DNA of 64,000 bases, from assembly GCA_963732095.1 (NCBI GenBank), contig CAVSZA010000031.1, positions 62,001 to 126,000 of the forward strand, written 5' to 3'. The notes beneath the pieces were generated by a model that saw only the letters and a list, made by a program, of their open reading frames with translations, made no database searches and was not told the origin of the DNA. This document shows, one piece after another, positions 44,924-53,497 of this stretch. Position 1 is the first letter of the stretch. The number at the start of each line of letters is the position of its first letter. Made by a program: the position numbers and the translations under genes. Origin of the DNA: AP-15 sp963732095. GTDB taxonomy: Bacteria > Pseudomonadota > Alphaproteobacteria > ATCC43930 > CGMCC-115725.

Positions 44924-46072
44924 CTACTTATGTCCGGTGACCACAGCGGGCTGCTGGATCGCATGCGTTTTGATCCACCCCTGCCGTCCGCGCAGCGCAA
45001 TGCTCTCCCCATCGCCAACCCGCAGATCGACCGGAATGGTCACCTGGCGCAGCAGGTCTCCCGAGACGACCAAGCGCTGATTGACCACCTTGCAGTACTC
45101 GCACAGCCTGGCCGCAACGTTCATCGTGTCGCCGAAATATGCGAGCTGGCGTTTGGCATCGCCACACTCGCTGACGATCACTGGACCGGCATGCAGACCA
45201 GCGCGGAAGCGTAAGACGACGTCGAACTCACGGTCATAATCGACCGCGAGGCGAGCCATCTTGCGTTCGATCGCAAAAAAGCATGTCAGGCACCGCGCAT
45301 TGCGCGCCGGGTCGCCGGTAATCGGCCAGGTCACGATCACCTCGTCGCCGACATAGGCGTGCACCCTGCCGCCATGGTCGCTGATCGGTTCGTCGATATC
45401 GAAAAAGAAGCGGGTGATCAGGTCGTGCACCCGCAGCTCACCCATTTCTTCGGCGAGCCGCGTCGAGCCGGCAATATCGAGAAACATCACGATCCGCTGC
45501 TCCCGGGCCGGACGATGATAGGTGCCCAACACGACGCTGGTGAGCATCGGCCCGCCGATCAACCGACCGAACTCGGTTATCGCGCTGACGACGAGCGAGA
45601 TAGCGAACCCGATCGCGACGATCCGCGGCAAAGTCGTAGTAAACCAATCTAGGGTGAACCAGCGCAGCCCGAGCGGCTCGGCGTAGAGCACGAACTGCAA
45701 GGAGACGCCGACAATGATGAGTGCGGCGGTCATCACCAGCGATCGGATGAGGACTTCGCCGGCAACCGGCAATCGCCTGAGCGCCACGCCGAAAGAGGAC
45801 CGGGCAGTCGAAGCAAACCCGGTCTGCACAGCCCATAAGGCCAGCGCAAGGCCGACCCCGTGCAGCCCGCTGCGAAAACAGTTCGCTAAATCCCGCTCGG
45901 CGGCAGGATCCATCACAAGACGGTAGACGATCCCGACGATAAACCCGGTGACTAAAAGCGCAGCGAGGAAACCAGGGCGTCGTGCGGCAGATCGCACGAA
46001 GATCGAATGGCCTGGCCGATATCCGTGGGCGCCTCGATCCGCGGCCACGACGTCCTGCTCATGCGAAGACAT
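44924..46072 (-). CDS. Membrane-anchored class III adenylate/guanylate cyclase
   Basis: The 382-residue protein has four predicted membrane helices (about residues 33-53, 69-87, 107-130, 148-168) and then a class III cyclase domain. The metal sites are in IVMFLDIAGSTRL and HAYVGDEVIVTW, and the substrate region is YFGDTMNVAARLCEYCK. This is the common Bradyrhizobium-type membrane cyclase layout; it would form cAMP in response to a membrane or periplasmic cue. The N-terminal 30 residues are cytoplasmic and polar. It is one of three class III cyclases in the window. Confidence 0.85.
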   Translation of the reverse strand: MSSHEQDVVAADRGAHGYRPGHSIFVRSAARRPGFLAALLVTGFIVGIVYRLVMDPAAERDLANCFRSGLHGVGLALALWAVQTGFASTARSSFGVALRRLPVAGEVLIRSLVMTAALIIVGVSLQFVLYAEPLGLRWFTLDWFTTTLPRIVAIGFAISLVVSAITEFGRLIGGPMLTSVVLGTYHRPAREQRIVMFLDIAGSTRLAEEMGELRVHDLITRFFFDIDEPISDHGGRVHAYVGDEVIVTWPITGDPARNARCLTCFFAIERKMARLAVDYDREFDVVLRFRAGLHAGPVIVSECGDAKRQLAYFGDTMNVAARLCEYCKVVNQRLVVSGDLLRQVTIPVDLRVGDGESIALRGRQGWIKTHAIQQPAVVTGHK

Positions 46073-46170
46073 CGGCGGTTCTCTTTACAGTACGCGCCTC
46101 ACCATGTCGAGCGTCCGCTTGGGCCGATTGCGGCGGTTTGGGTAGGCCGGAGAACGCCAGGTCGCGGCAT

Positions 46171-46466
46171 CTATCGTAAATCCCGCCCGCTGATCTCCAC
46201 ATTCCCGTCCTCGGTCAACTGCCCCGGCGCAGCTTCCGCTCAGCGATGCTCTCGAACCGGGTCCGCTGGAGATAGTAGGCTTCAACGCACCGCTCGGGAG
46301 TGGGCCGCTCCGGGAGCAACGGCTGGAGGACGCGCCCGGGACCCGGACGACGCCGGGGTATTCGCCGATCTCGACCCCGAACTCCACCGCCTGCCGCTCG
46401 GCATTCCAGCGGGCGTCCTCGGCGAACGACAGTTGGGGTAGGGCGCGCGTCGCGCTATCCTTCTTA
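46171..46466 (-). pseudogene. Small conserved-type hypothetical protein with two frameshifts
   Basis: Reading leftward: LSFAEDARWNAERQAVEFGV with EIGEYPGVVRVP, then in a second frame LLPERPTPERCVEAYYLQRT with RFESIAERKLRR, then in a third LTEDGNVEISGRD to the stop at 46171. One base change near 46335 and one near 46213 would join them. The pattern is familiar from short hypothetical proteins in Hyphomicrobiales. No start codon is evident at the upstream end. Confidence 0.5.
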
Positions 46467-46554
46467 GAGATGCGGTCGGAGGAACACGCACCTTGGGGAG
46501 AGCCAGGTGAGAAGGCACGCCGGAGGGCGAGAGACCACCCGACGAGGTAATCGA

Positions 46555-47972
46555 ATGAGGCGTCGCGATCTCATTGGCGTAATTTACGGCGCTGCAGCGG
46601 CGTTGCCCTTCGCTGCCGCTGCTCAGCAGCTGGGTAAGGTCTGGCGAATAGGCCACGTGACCGTGGCTACACCCGAGATCAGTAGAATCTTAGCGCAAGC
46701 TCTCGAACAAGGCCTCGCTGATCTCGGCTATGTGCAGGGTCGGAATATCGTGCTGCTGCACCGCAATCCGGCTCCGCAGCCGGACAAAATCGAAGAGGTC
46801 ATTCTCTCCTTATCACCGCAAGTCGACCTGTTGGTCGTCTGGGGCTCAATAGCGGGAATGGCGGCGAAGAAATTGGCCGGAGCCGTACCGGTGGTGTTTC
46901 TGACGATCGGTTTCCCGGTGGAGATTGGGCTCGTCCAGAGCCTCTCAGACCCCGGCGGAAACATAACCGGGATAGCTGCCGAGGCGGCTACCGAGACAAA
47001 CGAAAAGAGACTGCAGATCCTCAAAGAGATAGTATCGGATTTGAAACGGGTTGCCGTCCTTCGCGCCGTGGATGACCAATACGTCGGATTTGCAATGGCA
47101 TCGCTGGAGGTGGCGGCAAACAAACTTGGGGCCACCCTTGTGCCCGTTGACATCAAGTCGCCTGACGATCTCGAAGCCGCGTTTGCCAGTATGAAAAAAA
47201 GCGAGGCAGAGGCCCTCATTGTGCCCGGTGCAGCCCTGGTCTTTACCCTCAACAAACAGATCGCCGACCTCGCGCTCGCAGCCCATATGCCGTCGTGCCA
47301 TATGTTCAGGGACGCAGTAATGGCCGGCGGATTGGTGAGCCTCGCCCCGGATCGTTTGGCAATCTCGTCCAGAGCCTCTCACACCCCGGCGGAAACATAA
47401 CCGGGATAGCTGCCGAGGCGGCTACCGAGACAAACGAAAAGAGACTGCAGATCCTCAAAGAGATAGTATCGGATTTGAAACGGGTTGCCGTCCTTCGCGC
47501 CGTGGATGACCAATACGTCGGATTTGCAATGGCATCGCTGGAGGTGGCGGCAAACAAACTTGGGGCCACCCTTGTGCCCGTTGACATCAAGTCGCCTGAC
47601 GATCTCGAAGCCGCGTTTGCCAGTATGAAAAAAAGCGAGGCAGAGGCCCTCATTGTGCCCGGTGCAGCCCTGGTCTTTACCCTCAACAAACAGATCGCCG
47701 ACCTCGCGCTCGCAGCCCATATGCCGTCGTGCCATATGTTCAGGGACGCAGTAATGGCCGGCGGATTGGTGAGCCTCGCCCCGGATCGTTTGGCAATGAC
47801 TCGGCCGGCCGCCGCGCAAATCGACAAGATCATAAAAGGCGCCAACCCAGCCGACATTCCGGTCGAGCAGCCCACTCGATTGGAGCTGTGCATTAACTTG
47901 AGGACGGCCCGTTTGCTGAACCTGACGATCCCACCAACATTGCTCGCCCGCGCCGACGAGCTGATCGAATGA
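46555..47972 (+). pseudogene. ABC transporter substrate-binding protein disrupted by a 434-bp tandem duplication
   Basis: The gene begins MRRRDLIGVIYGAAAALPFA (signal peptide) and continues KVWRIGHVTVATPEISRIL in the style of PF04392-type ABC binding proteins. At 47364 an exact repeat of the preceding 434 bp begins, changing the frame, so the first frame ends at 47400 after 281 codons. The true C-terminus (AAAQIDKIIKGANPADIPVE to ARADELIE) follows the second unit. Deleting one unit gives a clean 327-residue protein. The current protein lacks its last strand region and is probably inactive. Confidence 0.85.
46930..47797 (+). repeat. Exact tandem duplication, two units of 434 bp
   Basis: Unit 1 is 46930-47363 and unit 2 is 47364-47797, directly adjacent. 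I found one difference: G at 46948, C at 47382. The unit begins CTCGTCCAGAGCCTCTC and ends GATCGTTTGGCAAT. The unit length is not a multiple of three, which is why the gene is broken. Confidence 0.93.
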
Positions 47973-48026
47973 GGCGGCGGGCCTGTGCGGGGCGGGCGCG
48001 CTGTACAGTGCAGACCGGAGCAAGCG

Positions 48027-48203
48027 ATGAACTGGCGGAGGTGGCTTGCCGCGCTCTTTGTCGTGCTGGCGCTCGCCGGGTGCACCCAGGGGGCCCTGGG
48101 CCAAGCCGGAGCCCCAAACGCGCCCAATTCGCCGGGGAACAACGAGATTAGGCCCGAGCACGGCGGCGGGGATGGGGGTGGCGGTGGCGGCGGCGGTATG
48201 TAG
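48027..48203 (+). CDS. Small lipoprotein with poly-glycine end
   Basis: GGAG lies 6 bases before the ATG at 48027. The 58-residue product has a lipoprotein signal (MNWRRWLAALFVVLALAGC, lipidated at Cys19) and a short mature part rich in Asn/Pro/Gly that ends in a run of glycines. It lies 54 bp after the ABC binding-protein gene. Function unknown. Confidence 0.55.
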   Translation: MNWRRWLAALFVVLALAGCTQGALGQAGAPNAPNSPGNNEIRPEHGGGDGGGGGGGGM

Positions 48204-48361
48204 CTCGCGAGGCTCTCTGTGACAGCGGCGCTCTTCCGCGCGTACGGAACCCAGGAATGCGAAGCGGGCGGGCCGCCGAATGAGGGCACCTTGATCGCGC
48301 GCTAGGGCCGCCGGCCGTTTCAGGCTAGAATTGGTTAAGCCTGCCAACCGCCGGGCAAGCC

Positions 48362-50167
48362 ATGCCCCCTGTCCGCCGCCTTACCGCGATCCTCGCCGCC
48401 GACGTGGCCGGGTACTCGCGCCTTATGGGGGCGGATGAGGAGGGGACGCACGAACGGCTGAGGGCGCACCTTCGGGAGCTAGTTGATCCGAAGATCGGCG
48501 AACACCGGGGCCGGATCGTAAAGAACACCGGCGACGGCTTCCTTGCCGAGTTCGCGAGTGTGGTTGACGCCGTCCGGTGCGCCGTCGAGATGCAGCGGGG
48601 AATGGCCGAGCGCAACGCGGGCACCCCGCCGGAGAAGCGGATCGAGTTCCGCGTTGGGATCAACCTCGGCGACGTGATCGCCGAGGAGCACGACATCTTC
48701 GGTGACGGTGTGAATATCGCAGCGCGGCTGGAGGCGCTCGCCGAGCCCGGCGGGGTGCTCGTCTCCCATACGGTCCATGACCAGGTCCGCGACCGGCTCC
48801 CCTTCGCCTTTGAGGATCTAGGCGAGCACCAGGTCAAGAACATTGTCCGGCCTGTGCGGGTTTACCGGGTTCGGGACCGTGCCGTCCCCGTTGATGGTCC
48901 ATCGCTGGCCTCGCCCCAACCATTGCCGCTGCCCGACAAGCCATCTCTGGCGGTGCTGGCCTTCGTGAATATGAGCAGCGACCCCGAGCAGGAGTTCTTC
49001 GCCGACGGTATCGCCGAGGACATCATCACCGCGTTATCGCGCTATCCTTCGCTGTTCGTGATCGCCCGCAACTCGTCCTTCACCTACAAGGGCCGCGCCG
49101 TCGATGTTAAGCAGGTCGGGCGCGAGCTGGGCGTGCGCTACGTGCTCGAAGGAAGCCTGCGCAAATCCAGCAATCGCGCCCGTGTCACCGCGCAATTGGT
49201 CGAGGCGGAAACCGGAAGACACGTCTGGGCCGAGCGCTACGACCGAGACATCGCCGACATCTTCGCGCTTCAGGATGAGATCGCCGAGGCGGTGACGATC
49301 GCCATCGCCCCGGCCATCGCCGGTGCCGAACAGCAGCGCGCCATACGCAAGCCGCCGGGGAACCTCGACGCCTGGGCGGCCTATCAGCGCGGCCTGTGGC
49401 ATTTGAGCAAGTATACCGTGGACGACACCTCACTTGCGGAGAAATACTTTCGGCAGGCCACAGGTCTCGACCCGACCTTTTCCGGAGGTTACGGGCGCCT
49501 CGCTGCCGTTCAAAGTCGAGCGTTTGATTTTCAGACGCGCGATCTCCCCGGAACGTTGAGCTTGGGAGAGGGACTGGCGCGCCAGGCAGTCGCGCTCGAT
49601 GCCGCCGATGCGGAGGCCCGTTCATACCTTGCTATCGCACTCTATAGACGCGGCGACTACGAGGGCGGTCTGGCCGAGGCCGAGCGAGCTCTGGCAATAA
49701 GCCCGAACCTCGCAGTAGCGCATTCGGTGTTGGGCCAAACGCTGCTTTTCTCCGGGCGGCCGGAGAAAGGGATTGCGGCTCTCAGAACATGCATCAGGCT
49801 CGACCCCCGTGCCCCGAATTTGGGGACTGTTTTGATGCAGGTCGCACTGGGTCTTTATCTCTGCCGCAAATACGAGGAGGCGGTCGGGGCGGCGAAACAG
49901 GCGATCCGGTCCTACCCCGAGTTTCCGAACACTTACCGTTGGCTCGCCGCGGCGCTCGGGCAGATGGGTCAGACCGCCGAAGCGAAGGAAGCGCTGGAGA
50001 AGGCCATCGCGATCGCGCCAGGCTCGTTCGATATGTATGTCCGCGGGCGCGTGCCGTGGATGCGGCCAGAGGATCATGCCCACATGCTCGAAGGGCTGCG
50101 CAAGGCCGGATTGCCGGAGGAGAGAGGCCGTTCCCTTGGCCCGTCGCCCGTCGCGCCCCCGCCCTGA
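48362..50167 (+). CDS. Class III cyclase - TolB-like domain - TPR protein
   Basis: The 601-residue cytoplasmic protein starts with a class III cyclase (1-170): metal sites in TAILAADVAGYSRLM (Asp14) and VKNTGDGFLAEF, and FGDGVNIAARLEALAEPGG. A middle domain with AVLAFVNMSSDPEQEFFADG, IARNSSFTYKG and YVLEGSLRKS (about 200-320) matches the domain that precedes TPRs in the large rhizobial family of such cyclases. A TPR region follows (about 340-580). Rhizobia and relatives carry many paralogues of this type. It is likely a cAMP-producing or degenerate signalling protein; the metal aspartates are present. Confidence 0.88.
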   Translation: MPPVRRLTAILAADVAGYSRLMGADEEGTHERLRAHLRELVDPKIGEHRGRIVKNTGDGFLAEFASVVDAVRCAVEMQRGMAERNAGTPPEKRIEFRVGINLGDVIAEEHDIFGDGVNIAARLEALAEPGGVLVSHTVHDQVRDRLPFAFEDLGEHQVKNIVRPVRVYRVRDRAVPVDGPSLASPQPLPLPDKPSLAVLAFVNMSSDPEQEFFADGIAEDIITALSRYPSLFVIARNSSFTYKGRAVDVKQVGRELGVRYVLEGSLRKSSNRARVTAQLVEAETGRHVWAERYDRDIADIFALQDEIAEAVTIAIAPAIAGAEQQRAIRKPPGNLDAWAAYQRGLWHLSKYTVDDTSLAEKYFRQATGLDPTFSGGYGRLAAVQSRAFDFQTRDLPGTLSLGEGLARQAVALDAADAEARSYLAIALYRRGDYEGGLAEAERALAISPNLAVAHSVLGQTLLFSGRPEKGIAALRTCIRLDPRAPNLGTVLMQVALGLYLCRKYEEAVGAAKQAIRSYPEFPNTYRWLAAALGQMGQTAEAKEALEKAIAIAPGSFDMYVRGRVPWMRPEDHAHMLEGLRKAGLPEERGRSLGPSPVAPPP

Positions 50168-50656
50168 CCACGCGGAGCCGATGGTCCCGTTGGCCACCGC
50201 CCCCTTTCAGACTTTCTCGCCCATTTCGGAGGGATTTCGGGCGAGTTTCCGCAGCACCGGAAAGCCGCACAATTCGCTTGGTCCGCCGGGCTAACTCATT
50301 GAAGAAATGGGCAAGGTCTCTCTGCTGTCCCTTAGGGACACGCGGGCCGGCCCGAGCCCCAATTAAGCCTAAGACATTGATCTTGCTCATATATACCGGG
50401 ATTATTGGTCACCGTGGGTCCCCCCGCGCGGCCTATGGGACCCAAGCCCCCGGTGGGGGAAATCCCGGCCCCCGGTCCCGCGCCCGGGCCAGATGGGACC
50501 CAAAACCCGCGCTGGAGCTGGCGATCCGGCCTGCGGTGGCAGGGCGAGGGCGTTCGGGCGGGCGATCCGGCGGAGGGCTGCGGTAAGGGACAGGGTTTGC
50601 CCCTCGCGCACGCGGGCGCGTGGGTGGGTCAGGCTGGGGAGCCACAGTTGAGAAGC
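50168..50656. other. GC-rich intergenic region
   Basis: No open frame shows protein-like sequence. The stretch 50400-50600 is very GC-rich with many CCGGG/GGCCC runs and short palindromes, but no clean terminator or repeat unit could be defined. Confidence 0.35.
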
Positions 50657-50812
50657 ATGTTGTCTATACCGGAGTTCCTCGATGAGCACCGGATCAGTCG
50701 GAGCCTGCTTTATAGGCTCATTAAGGAGGGTTGCGGGCCACGGATCACCAAGATCGCCGGCCGGACCTTAATCAGCGCCGAGGCCGCCGCAGACTGGCGC
50801 AGGCTCGGTTAG
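50657..50812 (+). CDS. Small AlpA/excisionase-like DNA-binding protein
   Basis: The ATG at 50657 opens a 51-residue protein MLSIPEFLDEHRISRSLLYR, then LIKEGCGPRITKIAGRTLIS and AEAAADWRRL. This is the winged helix-turn-helix of AlpA/Xis-type proteins found with integrases, which bind attachment or promoter DNA. No integrase gene is next to it. The stretch 50813-50994 has no gene. Confidence 0.7.
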   Translation: MLSIPEFLDEHRISRSLLYRLIKEGCGPRITKIAGRTLISAEAAADWRRLG

Positions 50813-50994
50813 ATCCGGTCATTCCTCTCCGGAAGGCGGCTTGATAGCGTAGCGGCGGGACTGGTTCTGGCCCGTTCTAAGCCGTTGTTTTTCCTCAAAG
50901 CCGGATGGCGGAAGACGATGCTGTACAGGGCGGGGGAACTCCAGCCTTGCCCATCGGCGAACGGGTCAACTCCTAATTCCGCAGGTGAATTGTT

Positions 50995-51603
50995 TCAATG
51001 GCTTGCAAAGGCTCGGGACGATCCGTCAGGGAACTGAGGCGCAGGCTCTACTGGGGCATTGGGCCGAGCGGCTTCGCCCGAGATGTAACCCTGTATCCGG
51101 GCCCGTTCGGTCGGTTGATAGATGTCGCCGATGATGGTGATCGCGATAGGCTGGATCGCGCCGGCTCCCGCCCCTTGCAGTGCCCGGAACAGCACCAGCG
51201 GCAGCATGCCCCAGGCGACACCGCACAAGGTCGAGGCGAACAGGAACAGCCCCGCCCCAGCGAAGAAGACGCGTTTACGGCCGTAGAGATCGGCGAGGCG
51301 TCCATAAATCGGGATCGTCACCGCCTGGGGCAACAGATAGGCGGCAAAGGCCCAGCTGAACAGGTGAAACCCGCCAAGCTCAGCGACGATCGTCGGCATC
51401 GCGGTTGCGACGATCGAGCTTTCCATCGCCGCCATGAAGGTCGCCATCATGACGGCCGCCAGCACGAGGCTTCGCGCGGATTTGGCTTCGATTGACGGGG
51501 CCTCCGGGACTTGGTCCCGAGAGGTTGGTTGATCGAGCAAAGCGTACCCCGTTGCACCGAAGCCAAACGAAAACGTGTACCGGGAGCCCAGCTTGCCGAA
51601 CAA
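50995..51603 (-). pseudogene. MFS (DHA2-type) transporter, N-terminal fragment
   Basis: Leftward, the frame reads VLAAVMMATFMAAMESSIVA with TAMPTIVAELGG, then YGRLADLYGRKRVFFAGAGL and FRALQGAGAGAIQPIAITII with GDIYQPTERARIQGYIS. These are the first four to five helices and the conserved A and D/R-G-R motifs of 14-TM drug transporters. After QGYIS near 51080 the sequence is unrelated, so more than half the protein is missing. The upstream start is also unclear because the frame meets a sulfite-oxidase fragment on the other strand. Confidence 0.7.
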
Positions 51604-52066
51604 GCGGGCATCGCGCGTATCAGTAATGCATCAAATTTGGGCAGCCGATTTCGTTACCACACCCGCCGCGCGGCGCTCGACTGGATCCGGCAGCGACGCG
51701 ACGTTCTTCGAGTACTTCAAAGGTGAGGGCCCCAAACCTTCGCGCACCCAGGAAGGAATGATTCTCAGCGCCAGCGAGTGGACAGGTGTGCCCTTGGCCG
51801 CCGTGCTGCACGAGGCCGGCCTGACTGCCAAGTCGCTTTACGTGCGAGCCGAAGGCAACGACCTGGGTGTGCCGCCCACCGCCGCCGAAGGCACCAAACC
51901 CTTCTATTACGACAAGGGTCTACCGATCGAAAAGGCACTCCACCCCGACACTATTTTGGCTTGGGCGCAGAACGGTCAGTTGCTGGAGCATCTCCACGGC
52001 GCCCCAGTGCGTCTGCTGGTGCCCGGCTGGTCAGGCAACTGGTCAGTAAAGTGGCTCATCTCGTGA
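51575..52066 (+). pseudogene. Sulfite-oxidase-type molybdopterin protein, internal fragment
   Basis: The frame shows SEWTGVPLAAVLHEAGL, then YDKGLPIEKALHPDTILAWA with QNGQLLEHLHGAPVRLLVPG and WSGNWSVKWL. This is the C-terminal part of the molybdopterin domain of sulfite oxidase/sulfane dehydrogenases, including the HLHGAPVRLLVPGW signature. The catalytic cysteine region and dimerisation domain are missing. The fragment ends at 52066, where a leftward VOC gene is also cut. Confidence 0.7.
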
Positions 52067-52429
52067 TTTCAGCCGCGACTCCACTTCCCGAAAGCGCTGC
52101 GCGGTGACGACGAAGGCGCAATGCTGCATAGCACCAATAGCGTTGCGATTGCCCCTTGGCTCCTTGTCCTTCGGGATCTCGAAGAAGGCGAGGAGGCTGT
52201 CATTACCCATATCGAAGAAGTAATGGCGCACCCGCTCATAAGGTGGGTTGCCACAATTGCCGGGGCCAGTGCCCAGACCGAGCGGCACTTTCATGGCATG
52301 TACGAGCGGCATACCGAGCACTTCGACATAGAAGTCTATCGTCGCCTTCATGTCGTCGGTGCAGAGCGCGAGATGATGAACGCCCCGCGGTGTCGGTGAC
52401 GGGAGCGGACGCCTAATTTGTTCGTGCAT
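52043..52429 (-). pseudogene. VOC-family (glyoxalase/dioxygenase fold) protein, C-terminally truncated
   Basis: The 128-residue frame from ATG 52429 reads GVHHLALCTDDMKATIDFYV with EVLGMPLVHAM, then RVRHYFFDMGNDSLLAFFEI and QHCAFVVTAQRFREVESRL. The first His (HHLAL) and Glu (FFEI) are plausible metal ligands, but the C-terminal half with the remaining ligand is missing where the sequence joins the sulfite-oxidase fragment. It was probably the last gene of the leftward operon that starts at 57804. Confidence 0.7.
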
Positions 52430-52455
52430 GGCGCGTTTCCTCGGAGAGGTTAAGC

Positions 52456-53259
52456 CTACTCCTTTCGGGAGAGGCGGCCCGAGGATGCTCTACTCGGCCG
52501 TCTCCTTGACCGGTGTTGCGCCCTACGACCGCCGGTGGGCAGCTCGAACAGGTCGGCCGGTAGCTCGTCGAAGTGGGAGAGGATTTCGGCCGTTGGGAGG
52601 ACGTCGGCGTATTTGGCGTGCATATCGCACAGGCTGACTGCGTGGCTGGTCTCGCTGCGGTCGAAGCAGCCCTCTTCCGCCAGGATCACCCGATAATTGA
52701 GGCTGAAGGCGTCGACCACGGTGGCGCGCACGCAGCCCGAGGTGGTCGTCCCGACGACGATCACGCTGTCGCAGCCGAGCAGTGTGAGATAGGAGGCGAG
52801 GTTCGTCCCGAAGAAACCTGACGGCTTCTGCTTCTTGATCACGATGTCCTTCGGGCCGGGCGCGATCAGTGTAACGATCTCGTTGCCATCGATATCGCCG
52901 TGGCTCGTTCCGCTTGCCTCGTCGCTGCGCGTGCTCTTCCACCGCCAACTGCCGCCATCCCAATTGTCCGGACGCCGCTCCCCGGTGGTGTAGATGACCG
53001 GGATCCCTTTGCCGCGCGCTGCTTCGATCAGCGATTTGATGTACCCAAGGGCGACCCAGCTTTCCTCGCCGCACGAGGTGCGCCAGCGCTTGATCGACTC
53101 CAGGATGGGTTCCGGCCGTTCGCCGCAGAATGCCCAATTGACGTCGATGACAAGCAGCGCCGGTCGCTTACCGAATCCAGCTCGTGCGCCGAACCCTCCC
53201 GCGGCGAATACGGCCTTGTCGCGCTCGGTGAGAAATTTGTCCCAGACCCGCTCATTCAT
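52456..53259 (-). CDS. Cysteine hydrolase, isochorismatase/N-carbamoylsarcosine amidohydrolase type
   Basis: The 267-residue protein has the isochorismatase-fold triad: Asp39 (ALLVIDVNWAF), Lys145 (KKQKPSGFFGTNL) and Cys176 (TTTSGCVRAT). This makes it an amidohydrolase of the N-carbamoylsarcosine/peroxyureidoacrylate group, with thioester chemistry on a small amide. The C-terminal tail is Arg/Ser-rich. It lies about 240 bp after the glutamine-synthetase-like gene and upstream of the broken VOC gene, all leftward, so it may process a nitrogen compound connected with the mgs cluster (inference). Confidence 0.85.
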   Translation of the reverse strand: MNERVWDKFLTERDKAVFAAGGFGARAGFGKRPALLVIDVNWAFCGERPEPILESIKRWRTSCGEESWVALGYIKSLIEAARGKGIPVIYTTGERRPDNWDGGSWRWKSTRSDEASGTSHGDIDGNEIVTLIAPGPKDIVIKKQKPSGFFGTNLASYLTLLGCDSVIVVGTTTSGCVRATVVDAFSLNYRVILAEEGCFDRSETSHAVSLCDMHAKYADVLPTAEILSHFDELPADLFELPTGGRRAQHRSRRRPSRASSGRLSRKE

Positions 53260-53497
53260 CCTAGCCGCCTATCTATCCTGCGCGCAGGGATCTTCAGGTT
53301 ACGACATCGCTATGAGATGGGAGCCGAGCGGGATCCTCTGCTGATCAGCTTGCCGCAGATGAAGGCTTCGTCAGCGCGCCGGGATAGTACGGGCGAGCCA
53401 TGCGGCGATTAAGCCGCAATCGCCTGCGAAACCCCCTGATGCCCGTTGCGAGCTTCGCCATTTGCGTTACCAGATTTCAGTCGTCGGGCATCGCGCG

